NCBI GenBank assembly: GCA_025200525.1
Contig: CM045762.1
Coordinates: 107,286,682-107,350,681, forward strand
Length of the DNA stretch: 64,000 nucleotides
Source of the DNA: Camellia lanceoleosa
Taxonomy: Eukaryota > Streptophyta > Magnoliopsida > Ericales > Theaceae
Direction of reading: 5' to 3'
Shown: positions 34,901 through 46,619 of the stretch, one piece after another
How positions within the stretch are numbered: the stretch's first letter is position 1
How the letters are laid out: each line of letters begins with the position of its first letter
The notes under the pieces: generated by a model
What the model was told of the DNA's origin: nothing
The model's input: only the letters and a program-made list of their open reading frames with translations
The model's database searches: none
Program-made: the position numbers and the translations under genes

Positions 34901-36028
34901 CCCTCCTGAGGTTATAACCCTAGTTTGGAGATAGATCATGGGGAAGAAGACGTTTTTCTTTCTAGATTCACTTTAGCAGAGGCTCAGTTAGTCTAGACTA
35001 TCATGGCAGGTGAAAACAGGATATACCTAAGTGCCCAGTCAATCTACTTGATGAGCAAGTTAGGACATATTTCGGGGATAAGACTTAGAAGAAGTGGAAG
35101 GAAGGGTATTGTTATGGCAGAGGAAATTATCCATAATCCTTATTCCTTTGGGTTAGGGTATAGACTCACGAAAGATGATTGAAGTAAGAAGGGGGATGAG
35201 GTGAGAGAAAGGGCCAAAGCTAAGAGGATCGACAAGCAATATGAATTAAAGTACAAACTGATTCAGAACCTTAAATGGTCGTTTTATTAGAGAGGGAGAT
35301 GACTTCCCCTTTTATGGTTTTCCTAAACCAACGGTAAACCTTGAGACAAAGGAGTGTCTCCCCGGATTTGAGTTTTTCTTTGACCACCAGCTATCTGTAA
35401 GTGAGGACATGAAAGCAAAATTTAGAAATGGCTTGGGCCAGGACGGGAATAGCTATTTGGCCAAAGCGGTGGGGGACAAAGTGGAGACACTAGTTGATTG
35501 TGAAGCTAGCATCGAGTTATATAGTTTTAAGGATGTTAGTGTTTTTGTGATTGGGGAAGGATCATTCGTGGATTGCATTGATCTCGTCTTGGATGCATCT
35601 AAGGCACCTCATTTGACATGGCAACTCGAGAAGGGTTGTATCATGGAGTCCAAATTTGATAGTGAGTTTGAGTCTGATTCGACTGAGTCTGTAGAGTTAG
35701 AGTCAGACTCGAGTTCTTTTGGTAGTTCTAAGTCAATTGGTTTTAGGGTTGATAACCCAGATACCATTGTTTTGTCTCGGTCTTCTTTTTCGTTTTCTTT
35801 TGAGTCCACTGTATCTGTTGAGTTGGACTTGATGAATGAGAATCATTTGGATTGTGCTTACTTTTCTATGCCCTTAATTTATTGCATTGACCAAGATTTT
35901 CAATATTTTGATGAAAACGAAGAGGAATAATGGTTTTGAAAAATCTGATTAATTACGAGGATGAGAGGCGTGCAAAACCTTTGATGAATGAGATTGTTCC
36001 AATTAATGTGGGTACTAAGAAGGGTCCT
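34901..36028 (+). pseudogene. Element C linker between protease and reverse transcriptase, cut by element B
   Basis: The longest open block, 35409-35930, codes 173 residues ending in an acidic, serine-rich part (ESDSTESVELESDSSS) and FDENEEE. Elements of this lineage carry a comparable acidic linker before the reverse transcriptase. The downstream words INVGTKKGP run straight into the LTR of B at 36029, so the reverse transcriptase and the rest of C must lie beyond the window, on the far side of B. Confidence 0.65.
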
Positions 36029-36929
36029 TGTAACATGCTCGGGGGTACCCATGCACATTAAATAGTTTGGACTCTTGACTTTTTTGATCTAGTCTCACAA
36101 GTGCAATGTGAAACATAGATGAGAGTCCATATTTGGCAACGTTTATGGAAAATCCATTTTAATACAAAATCGTTGCCAAAAATGGACTGTATTACCAAAT
36201 CTTAGAGTCGCCACCTAATATTTTTGAAAAAATTAGGAAACCCATGACTCATGCCAATGCCATTGTTCGTTGTAACCAAGGGTGCTTGTCTCGGAACCTT
36301 AAGTACGAGAGGGGGAAGTCATTAATTGAACACCTTCGACCTACTTTGGAACAACTTGATTTCATGTAGTTTGAAAGAGTTTTGAAGATGTAAAACTCAA
36401 AGAAATTGAGTTTACAAACATGAAAATCAACATCATTCCAAATTAACCGACACAACCTTCATCCACCAACATTCATACAGTTATATCAAGTAAGCAAGTA
36501 GTCTCATGGTAGAATGCTAAATATAGTAAGAAAAATACACACAAGTGGGATGCTAAAGTATAAAAACGTACATGTTTACCAACATCTTGCGAACAGCTAC
36601 AAAACAAAGTTAGCGAAATATACATGATTTTATATACAAAATCCTAATGCAATTCACTCATGAGATACAACTAAAGATTCGATTTCTAATATATGACATG
36701 TGAATTATCACAAGAACATGAGGTAGCGCACAAAATCACATAGGAATTGATTAAATCCACAAATGCAAACTTGGTTGAATCAAGATGCATGAAACATGGA
36801 TGCAAAGCATGGATTTGATGAAAAAGGAAATATGATGCTTATGAACAAATAAGGAAAGCAAGTAAAAGAATGGGGTAAAAAGAAGTAGGGCCGGGAATTA
36901 TTACAACACTTGAAAGAATAATTGCAAAC

Positions 36930-36978
<49 letters not shown>

Positions 36979-38309
36979 TACAACAAAATAAAAACCTCAC
37001 AAAACACTCCAAGAAAAAAAAATGAAAATAGAAGCTTCATGTGTCGTGAGGATTGCTGAAAACTAATATGCTCAACACTAGAAGACTACTCCATTTTGTC
37101 CAAAAGAAACTCACTGTTCGGATAGCCAACTAGGGCTAGCAAAACCTCTCCTGTTGCAAAATCGAGAAAAAAAAACAAATAAGGAATATGTAGGTGGCTC
37201 AACTAATCACTTTCGGTTAGATTATAACAAAACTAATATGAAACTAAAGTATGAAAACTAATATAAGATAGAAAGTGCAAGAAAATGAGTAGGAGATAGA
37301 AAATGCAAGAAAATGAGAGAATTGAAAACTAATCGCTTCTGGTTAGATTGCAACAAAACAATATGAAATGAAAGGAAGAAAATGAATTTGAAATAGAAAT
37401 GAAAGAATTGAAAATTCACCTTCCAAAGAAATGGTGGGCTTCTTGATTTCCAAACTTCCTCTTGATCACCCTCAAGGTTATGAATTATGATCTTAATCCT
37501 CAATTCAAGAGCTTGAAATTTGAGGTTATAATGATGGTTTTGGACAAATGTATGATCACTCTTTATTCTTCTTCAACTTAGCAAGACTACTCTCTTATTG
37601 ATCAAAGCTTTGGTACTTGGTTCATGAGTGGTTTTTGCAAGGGAAGATGAGATATGGTGTATAGCTTGAGAAAACGGAAGTTCACAACTAACACTTAATT
37701 TTGTTTAACCCTCAAATTCAAAGCTTAAACTCTCATTTTCTCTATCTCTAGCCTTCTCTACTCAATCAATCCTCCTTCTCCTCTTATCAATTTGATGTAT
37801 ACATATAGGCAATGCAAATGGTGAAATGGTAGAAGACAAGAATGGAGCATTAATGAAGACAATAGAGATAATGAAGCACTAATGGAGCTAATTGAAGACA
37901 AAAGTGGAGCATTACTTTCAATGGATTAAGTACTAGGCAATGAAGGTCGAATATACATGTATTCAATGCATGAATGGGTTAGAAAATCAGTTTAGGAAGT
38001 GCCCCACCCGAACTAACAAAAAAACTGGGCAATTTGTCTCTGGCGGTTGACCAAGCGGAAGACTGCCTAGAAATAGATTCGCATATTTTGCTTATGTTTG
38101 ACTACGTTTCATTTTGGTTTAGTCCAACCTCGCTCTGAGTGTCCAACAGGGCTTAAATACCTGACCAAAATAGGCTTAAGGTTGGGAACAAAGCTCAAAT
38201 TTCATCTCTCTTATTGAGGATTTTGTGAGAAACATATTCTGATTTTCATCATCGGGTGATCAAAAGAAAGCACCCAAGTCTTAGGGCTCGTCAAAATGGA
38301 GAATCTATA
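36029..38309 (-). mobile_element. 3' LTR of Tat-type element B (2281 bp)
   Basis: Plus-strand edges are TGTAACATGCTCGGGG at the left and GAATCTATA at the right, the latter followed by GTTGCCCCC, the complement of a polypurine tract. The left edge resembles that of solo LTR E (TGTAACACGTCCGCGGGG). GTCCT (36024-36028) should be one copy of the target duplication; the partner is outside the window. The LTR contains a GA microsatellite and a GTGGCGACTCT-like motif (complement of 36206-36216). Confidence 0.8.
36932..36974. repeat. (GA)n microsatellite in the LTR of B
   Basis: About 21 uninterrupted GA units. On the element's own strand it is a CT tract. Confidence 0.95.
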
Positions 38310-38596
38310 GTTGCCCCCTCTTTAACAAAACTCAAAATCATTTCATGATGTGAGTGAATGTTAAAGCCTGAAGATGACCTTTTTGACAAAGTCGTAAGAC
38401 TTGGGCAAACAAAAAAAAAAAGATGCAAATCCAATTTTTTGAACCCAAGGGTTGCCTACATATCCCTTTGCAAGGAATCAAATCAGTATAGTTTAGAAGC
38501 AAGATGCAAATAACATGCTCGAAATACAATTTGAAAGTTGGACTTACACGCTTTGCGTAGCCAGTTTTTTTTCTCAAAAATTCATGATTATGTAAT
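38310..38596 (-). mobile_element. Polypurine tract and 3' internal end of element B
   Basis: Read on the minus strand, GTTAAAGAGGGGGCAAC directly precedes the LTR and is the expected plus-strand primer. The following sequence matches the equivalent place in A (42255-42400): GTGAATGTTAAAGCC against GTGAATGTCAAAGCC. B is then cut by element A; GTAAT (38592-38596) is the left copy of A's target duplication, and B resumes at 60028. Confidence 0.8.
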
Positions 38597-41500
38597 TGTA
38601 GACGTCCCCGAACGTCCCGAGAGGGAAATCCCGTGTTGTTCGTTTTGCGGGTCTACTACAGTTCGGACTCAAACTGTCACGGTTCTTAATCTGAACCGAA
38701 GAGTCCAAATCTGGCAAATCGTTTTGAGAAAACAGATTTTTGAAAGAAGTGCCAAACATGGACTGCTTCGCCAGATACAGAGTCGCCACCTAAATATTTT
38801 TTAATGGGGAAATTTAGGAAACCCTGACTCGGTGCCAAAGGCCACATGTCCGTCATCACCAAAGTTGCCTCAGCTCGGGAACTTGGGTACGATTGGGGAA
38901 GGTCAGCTATGAGCACCCCCTCTCGCCCGATCAAAGATCGGCCTCTACTAACTGTGATATCTTATTTTGAAAACATTATATCTCTTATTCTGGTTATTAG
39001 CCTAGAATTTATTATGTGATGCGCACAACACAAAAGTATAGACTAGATCGTCTAATTTGGAAATAAGCATTGCATATCCGTTTGTTTTGAAAATGTTTTC
39101 GAATTTGCTACTCGCAAGTAGGCTAAAACACGGATTTCAATGAGCTATTCCAACTCAAACAATCCAACCTTCACCCACAGGCTTTCAAGCAGTTTATGAC
39201 ACATAAACATCTAGCCACATGGTAAGCATGCTGTCATGTTAACATCCACATGCATGCGGTATGCTAAAGCGTAAAAATACTTACATCATACTCGAGCCAA
39301 AACAATAAACTAGTTAGCAAACATGCATGACCCTAGTCTATGTTAAATGGCTAATGCATCGCATACAAAATGTCACTAGAATAGGCTCGGCTGATCTAGA
39401 AATGGCATGTGAAATGCACAAACATCATATATTCAAGTTAGATTTGAAATATTTATGCAGTTAGCATGATCTAGAAATGGCATGTGAAATGCACAAACAT
39501 CATATATTCAAGTTAGATTTGAAATATTTATGCAATTAGCATGATGCGCTGAGCCCGATGCATGCGAGACTGATGAATGATGCACGCATGAATAACGTGA
39601 GGTATGCTAAATTAAACGTGACCTAGTACTAACCATCGAAGCAAGTAAGTAAAAGGGAGAAAGAAGTGGGGGTTGGAAGACATGCACACACTCACCCACA
39701 CTTATTACAGATTTGCCCTTGCTTGGAGGGACCGAATGAATATTACAATTCGAATAATAAATTAACTATCCTAGCTAATTAATTATTACAGACCAACTAA
39801 ATTAATTAAGCAAATTAATTAATATAAGAAAGCAATAAACAACAGCCTCGGGGAGAGGGCTCGATGCATGCACGCTCGGTTTCGCCCGGAAATTCACTGT
39901 CATGCTCAAGGTGCTTCTGTTTTCCCTGCTCTGCTCCTCTGATAACTTCCAAAGTCTCAGGGTTTGCTCTATGGATTCCAGGGGGCACCACCGGCTAAAG
40001 GAGAACACCACCGGCCATATAGAATGGTCACCGGCCACAAACTTGATCCATCGGCCAACAATGGTGGCTGGTCGGCACTAAATGTGGCCGGTCGGACAAA
40101 AGTTCCTGCAGAATCTGGTCTGACAGCAGCAGAGGGCAACACTTGGCATGGCAATGCATTTCAAGCAATATATGCACCAATCATATCCCTTATCATGTTT
40201 ATGACTCAAAGGGACATGAGCCTCGATCCTCGAACCACCAATCACGCATTTCCATGCATGATGGCCCAAAGAATCAAGTATGCAACTTCAATTTCTGTTG
40301 AAATGCAAACCAAATAAACACACAAGGAGGCCCAACATCTATCATACTCATTTCAAGAGGTGTAGCACACATGTTTATGCAATGCAATCCTAAGCATGTT
40401 AGCTAGCATGCAACATGGAGATGCAAAGAAGCATGCAAAACATAAAAGACATGAGACAATGCAACCAACAAGCATGCAAGGTACAATGTAGGTGTTTAAG
40501 CATGCAAGCAAGCATGTGACTTCATTCAATCATGCAAGTTCAAATATGCAACAACTCACCAATATGCTACAACATACAAGGGGCATATGCAACAAGCAAA
40601 GAAATGGACTTAAACATGATTTAGGCAGCCCTAACTGGGCCTAAAACAGTGGCCAAAATGCCCACAAATGAAGGACTAAAAGACACACAAACATGCATGC
40701 AAATGAGGTCCAACACTTCAAGCATTAAAGAGCAACTTCTAAGCACACTTAAGAAGATGCAAACATGGACAATTAACATGCATTAAGCTCTGAAATCATG
40801 TTAAGATGGTGCCAAACCAAGCAAACAAGATAGGCTAAACATGCAACAAGGGTCCAAAACTTAAGGCTAACAAGCCAAAATGCAAAAGAACTATACAATG
40901 CAAGCCTTGGTCGACCAAAAACAGCCAAGGACAGACCTTAAGCATGGCAAAATAAATATGAAAGCTTCACAAAGCTAGGCCTAAAACATTCTTGAACAAG
41001 GGTTAAAACCTAGATGCATATTAAGGCAACAAAATGGCATTACAAGGCATGTATGCTAAGCAAGCATGGTGTACCAAAACCAACTCAATATAATGCTATA
41101 TTATGACAAAATAATCATGAAAATCAATTAAGGCATGGCCAACACACACTTAAACTAGATGCTCCCTCAAGAGGCGAAAATGGCCCTTTTCAAGGATAAC
41201 AAGGAGAGGGGGTGGCGCTCTCCTTCCTAGGACCTCAAGGCACCATCCTCACCTCTGAAATCCCTCAAGATTTCAGTGGTGAGGAGGCCCAAACACAATG
41301 GTCCCGGAGCTCACACAAAATGGCACAAAACAAGGGCCAAACAGGGCTTAAGAGGAGTCAAACAACCTCAAACCACGAAACACTCTTACCAAACTATTTA
41401 GAGGCCTTAAAAACAGAACTTTTATGTGTTATATGCAAAGCCAAAAAACAATTGCAAGATAGGTAGAAAAGCTTTGCAAAAATGGGGAATAAAGGGATAA

Positions 41501-42254
41501 ACTTCTTACCCTTGAAGACCCTCTTCGACAATGGAGCTCTAGCAGCTTCTCTAGGTTGAAACCAGCTCCAAAACTCCGAAAACAACCCTCAAAGGCCTCA
41601 GCTCTAAGAGATAGTGTGATGGTGGGTGTTTGTGAGCAAAAATGAGACAAAACACACACTAGAGAGATATAGAGATAGGATATAAACCAAACCCTAACCC
41701 TGGAACTCAAACCCTAAAAATGGATGTCTAAAATGTCTAACTTTTGTTCAACCCCTCAAAAAAGAGAGAAAACTCTTCTTTATAGAGCTTTTAGTCTTGT
41801 AAGCTTACAAGACAAGCTTCTAAAGAGAGATCCCTCCATACACGTGTATGGAGGGGAGCCAAATGCATGCCAGCTGTGAGAAAATATCCGCAAAAGCAGA
41901 TGCACAGTAGTCGGCCGGCCAAAAATGTAATTGACCAAAAAAAGATAGCTGGCCGGCCATCTATAATGCTGGCCGGCCAAACATTTGGCCGGTGGCCACA
42001 AAACACAGCCAGTGGCCTCAAGCCATGGCCGGTGATGGGTGGGGATGGTCTACAAGCCCTACCCTGCCTCTCAAAGGCAAAACACAAGTGTTTGGTACAA
42101 AACCAGACACAGAACAGTCAAGTCAAGAGATCTTGAGGCTAAGCGCGTAGGCGAGACCTCCGGGAACTCAAGACGAACACAAACATGGATAATCACCAAG
42201 TGTTCAAGCGGTGACATCCAAGTCTTGAGGACGGTCAAAAATGGGTTGTCTACA
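38597..42254 (-). mobile_element. 3' LTR of element A (left, 3658 bp)
   Basis: It differs from the right LTR by scattered substitutions (a few percent by eye) and several indels. The main one is a 75-bp tandem duplication at about 39394-39543 that is single in the right LTR. Promoter features on the minus strand are listed separately. Two groups of short GC palindromes lie at 39985-40100 and 41914-42030. Frames inside (for example 39964-40317 and 41212-41466, plus strand) recur in the right LTR but drift freely and are not genes. Confidence 0.93.
41777..41855 (-). promoter_or_regulatory. LTR promoter: TATA box and two perfect palindromes
   Basis: On the minus strand CTCTATAAAGAA (41777-41788) is a strong TATA box. 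Upstream of it are a 20-bp perfect palindrome, GTCTTGTAAGCTTACAAGAC (41794-41813), and a 24-bp perfect palindrome centred on the G-box CACGTG (41832-41855, arms CCCTCCATA). The right LTR has the same set (59582-59601; 59620-59643 with one mismatch), and solo LTR E keeps the G-box palindrome (49942-49965). A bHLH or bZIP binding role is inferred from the G-box core. Confidence 0.75.
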
Positions 42255-42267
42255 GTTGCCCCTTTTT
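42255..42267 (-). other. Polypurine tract of element A
   Basis: On the minus strand AAAAAGGGGCAAC lies directly before the 3' LTR. Plus-strand DNA synthesis of LTR elements starts at such a tract. The same word occurs in B. Confidence 0.8.
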
Positions 42268-44260
42268 GACAGAACTCGAAAGTCATAACAATGACGGGAG
42301 TGAATGTCAAAGCCCGGAGACGACCCATTTTTGACAAGGCCGAAGACTTGGACAATTATGCAAGACAAATAAGGTATGCGCCCGAAGGCAGGCGGAAAAT
42401 GCAAGACAATGCACAAGGCCGAATATAACTTATGATCATGCAAAGAAAGCTGTAACGAAGCATGACAATGCAACAGTTTTAAGCTAGCGTACACCAAACT
42501 ACACTACAATGCAGAAAGGGTGTAAGAGAATTATGCAATTCTCGATACGTCTCACGCGGAGGATGCAATACCTGTCCGGTTCGTCTGGTTCCACCAGCCA
42601 CAAATGAACCGTACATACAATACCGTGCCTGCAAAGAAAACAACTTAACAGGTACGATGTTATTAGCAACATGCATGACAATGCAAAAATGAATGCAAAA
42701 TGATATGCAATATATACAAAACAATGTATAAACAATGCAAACTAAAATGCAATGCAATTGAAACAATGCAAACTATATGCAAAGCAATTGAGTCATGATC
42801 CAATCATGAGCAGTTCGAAACCACACATATGTCAAATAGATGGATGGAGGTAACAAGTCCGTCTACCATAGAACGGTCTACTGATCTATGAGTAATGTAG
42901 ACGGACACAAGAACGAGTATTGGGGGGATTACATAAGTGGGGAAACGACCCGCTGAAAAAAGAACAATGATCCTAATGCTAGATGCAAAATTACACTATA
43001 ATGTAATATACAATGAATATGGCATGCAACCAAACCAAATCTTGCCAAGGAAAGGCATGTACACATACAAGCCGCGGCTAACATAAAACGGTCTATTGAA
43101 CTATGTTTTGACACAAGAAGTATGGGCACATACTAGACCAAGCTCAACATGGAAAGGCGCAAGCCATAGATGGAAGGTGATGTAGTGAATGCATGCAATC
43201 TACAATGCAATATCTACAAATATGCAATGCAATGTAAATGGATGCAATATTTACAGTGGAAATGCATGACAAATGCACTATTTTCTACGATGCATGACAA
43301 TGCAATATTTACCATGTATGCATGACAATGCACTATTTACAATGAATGCATTACATATGCATGTTTTTTTTTTTTGTTTTTTGTTCGAAATGATGATGCA
43401 TGATAATGCATGATGATGAGGCATGAAATGCATGTTGCTTGGAATGCGCGACAATGCAAGTCGTTTTGAAATACAAGACAATGCATGGATTTTCTAATGC
43501 GCGGCAACGCGTGGCTTGAGATGCATGAAAATGCATGAATTTTAAATGCGTGGCAACGCACGGCTTTAGAGATGCATGACAATGCAAACGAACTGTGCAC
43601 ATCAATGCACGGAAGGTCTTGCACCTTCCAAGGATTTAAAGTCTCCTAGACCGAGTATGCACAGGAAATGCATGACAATGCAAGTGAACTTGAAATGCGC
43701 AGCAACGTGCGGCTTAAGATATGCACGACAATGCAACCAAGCGGTTTTAAGGTCTCGCCAGACTGGGTGGGTACAAAACAATGCGAGTGAGGTGCGCACA
43801 ATAGCGCGAACAATGAATGCATGCCAGATGCAACGAGATGCGCAAAATAGGACGATTGAAGTGCGGTGCACAAGACAGTGCGATATGCTAAACAACACGA
43901 TTGAATTGAAATGCACACGGGGCAACTTTTGAATCTCGTAAGAGATAAAATGATATGGAAAGGATACACCTTGCACAAATGTGAGTGCTACGCACAGAAG
44001 ACACGGTCTGAGGTCAAAACGGAGACCGGTTGAGCTTCGGAAATGCCATTTCTTGTACTATCTTGAGCAATGAAGGTCCCAAACCACATATCTAACCCAA
44101 ACAAGGTTGAGGAAGGATCACCGGCCACATGGGGAGGCCACCGACCATCCACCGGCCAACAAAAAACATCACCGGCCAAATATTTGGCTGGTCGGCCGGT
44201 CAAAAATTTAGCCGACCGGCCAAAAGTGCCTGAATCGGGGCAAATTTGACTTTTTACCTT
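42268..44260. other. Element A interior between the 3' LTR and the antisense gene
   Basis: There is no gene here. The stretch is dominated by ATGCATGACAATGCAA-type repeats (listed separately) and, at 44118-44222, a group of CCGGCC motifs like those in the LTRs. The overlapping C-, H- and S-rich frames are products of the repeats. Confidence 0.6.
43180..43740. repeat. Degenerate array of ATGCATGACAATGCAA
   Basis: At least a dozen copies occur with 25-30-bp spacing (for example near 43291, 43318, 43443, 43520, 43572, 43668 and 43720), with linked variants such as ATGCGCGGCAACGCG and ATGCGTGGCAACGCA. Looser versions extend back to about 42660. Confidence 0.8.
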
Positions 44261-44261
44261 G

Positions 44262-44300
44262 GGTCTTTTAAAATAGGGTTTCAAACCCTATTTCCTTACT
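44262..44300 (+). promoter_or_regulatory. Candidate promoter of the antisense PMD gene, palindromic telo-box
   Basis: A TTTTAAAATAG TATA-like word leads into AAATAGGGTTT-C-AAACCCTATTT (44271-44293), a perfect 11-bp inverted repeat holding the plant telo-box AAACCCTA on both strands. A CTCTCTCT tract follows at about 44323. The start codon is at 44634. Telo-boxes are known in promoters of growth-related plant genes; their use here is inference. Confidence 0.45.
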
Positions 44301-44966
44301 TCCCTTTAGCCGAAATTAGCTACCCTCTCTCTCTAGGGCATTTTCGTCTCTTCCTTTCTCCGTTTTCTCGCGTTTCACGCCCGTTTCGTCATTCGATTCG
44401 CGTATATCTTCGCGTTTCGAACATTTTCATCCGAATATTTCTTCATTTTGGTGCGTCCTTCACTATTTCTTCTTTTTGGGGTTTATTCCCTTCGAGTTTC
44501 TCTCGATCTTCCCACATTTTTCACATTCAGGCTTTTCCGGCCATTTTCCACCCTCCCGGGGTTGACTTTCGGTTGACTTTCCACATTTTCATTCGGTTTT
44601 CCTTCTTCCGGCTATTTTTTCATCATTTTTGACATGGCTGACGACATTCCACAGGGTGGGACTCCTCCGGATCACGAGATGGATCCCGGGGCTGAGCTCC
44701 TCCCTTTGAGCGTCCGTCCCTTCGACCCGGCGACCTACCGGCTGGCGATTCACGTCTTGCCTCCCGATGGACTTCGCCAGTTTCGGAGCTTCGATAGGGC
44801 GATGCCTTCCGAGCTACTACTACGCGAGCCTACCTCTCATCTTTCCTTCGGCGCTTCCAAGGTAACATTCTTTCCTCTGCTTTACTTTCTGCAATGCAGA
44901 ATATAAAACTGCCAACTGCCATAGCTGTTTATGTTCTTTAATTGCTTCAGCCTAGATACACTGATG

Positions 44967-45260
44967 TACACTGTATGCTGTAGTTGATCGCAAATACACT
45001 TGCAACTAATATCTGTTTGAGACTGACACGTGCACACACACTGCACTAGCCTTGAACCACTCAAACACACGACGTACACTGTATTTCGCTGCAAACTCAC
45101 CGGCACCCGGTACCTGTTTGAATCTGAAAACCTTGCACGCATGCCACATTTGTACTGAACCACTCAAATATGTTGACACATCGCACGTTGTAGTTCACTG
45201 TGAGCACACCGGCACCCGGTATTTGTTTGAATCTGAAAATATGCACACATGCTATATTTA
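44967..45260. repeat. Tandem repeat in intron 1 of the PMD gene, about 105-bp unit
   Basis: GAACCACTCAAA, then CACCGGCACCCGGTA, TTTGTTTGAATCTGAAAA and GCACRCATGC recur in order in two clear copies (from about 45053 and 45156). An older partial copy with TCTGTTTGAGACTGA precedes them. Confidence 0.75.
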
Positions 45261-46619
45261 CCTCAATTCTGCATGCCTTACAAAACTGGTATATTTAGCA
45301 TCGCTCATATCGCTTTGTTTGAACAGAGAGATCCCATACCCCATGCGGGTAACATTACGCCGCCGAGGCGGTATGCAGAGCTACCGAGGCGGTTTACATC
45401 GCTCGTTGACAAAGCGGCGCAAGACTCGCAGAGACTATCCCGGCTCACCACGAGCAGGCCTCTCTTTGCTGCTCTAGCGGAGAGGTGGTGGGACACCACC
45501 GACTCGTTCCATCTATCTACGACGGGAGACATGACGATGACTCCCTATGATTTCTCGATGCTCACAGGCATCGGGGTAGGGGGTGATCCGATCCCCTTCG
45601 ACACTGATATGGACGAGTGGACCGTTGCTCAGGTCTATCTGCTTGGCGAGGTGCCGCCTCTGGCCTGTCCAGGCTTCGTCCGCTACTCCTGGTTTGAGGT
45701 GTAGTTCAGGGTCCAGCCCGCGTTGGTAGAGGAGGCTCCGATGACTCAGGAGGTTGTGGAGCAGTATGCCTGCGGCTTTCTGATGTTTCTACTGGGGACG
45801 ACCATTTTCCCCGACCGGGCAAATACCGTGCCCCTCTGCTTGCTCAGCGCCCTTGTGGACGTCACTCGGATCTTGGACTATGACTGGGGTGGCGCCGCTC
45901 TGGCCACACTCTATGGATACATGAGCTCAGCTTCCCGTGGTAGCGGACAGTTGCTCGGGGGCTACTGGCGTGCTTGGGAGGTATGTTTCCTTTTTCTGCT
46001 TTTCATTTTTGCTATTCTAATTTCTATACTCTGCACACTGCACACACTGTAGTCTGCTTTACACTAATTGTATACTGCACACACGGCACACACATACTCT
46101 TCTTCACACTGACTGTACACTGCTCACACTGTACACTACACACAATACACTGCTTGCACAATACACTACACAATACATGGCTCTGCTATTTCTGCTTTAT
46201 TCTTGTATTCTGCTTTGTCTGATAAGCTTACTGGTATTCTGCTCTGCAGTTATGGGTGTATGCCTACTTTCCCAGGCTTGCCCCAGTGCCAGACACACAG
46301 ACCCCTCTCGTCGTCCCCTTCTCGCGCCGTTTCGACGGGAGATACGTGCGGAGGCCACGGGAGACATTCATCTTTTTCCGCCGCTACTTCGACACCATCA
46401 CTCCTGCGGAGGTATGTTTTACTTGCAGTTCATTTAAGCTTCGCTTTTCACTGTATGTTTTCAATAACAGTAGATAACAATCTGTATTTCATTTTCAGAT
46501 CACCTGGCAGCCTTGGGCTCCCTTGCCAGCCTTGATGCGAGATCGATTTGCCAGCACTGAGGAGACCTCGCGTTTCCGGATTTTGCTAGAGGGCCTGGTC
46601 TGTCGGGCTTGGTACCTGG

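Noticed and set aside
35409..35930. A 173-residue host gene with an acidic serine-rich domain
   Set aside because: It lies exactly where Tat elements have an acidic linker between protease and reverse transcriptase, in strand and order with the rest of element C.
39964..40317. A 117-residue plus-strand frame present in both LTRs of element A (also 57778-58131), as a possible conserved LTR-encoded peptide
   Set aside because: The two copies are identical in length only because the LTRs are copies of one sequence. The differences I noticed all change residues, and E does not keep the frame. It looks neutral.
41212..41466. An 84-residue frame shared by both LTRs of A (also 59000-59254)
   Set aside because: Same reasoning: duplicate LTR sequence, no domain, no conservation in E.
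43337..43978. Overlapping C/H/S-rich frames resembling zinc-binding proteins
   Set aside because: They arise from the ATGCATGACAATGCA array read on the minus strand; spacing of C and H follows the repeat.
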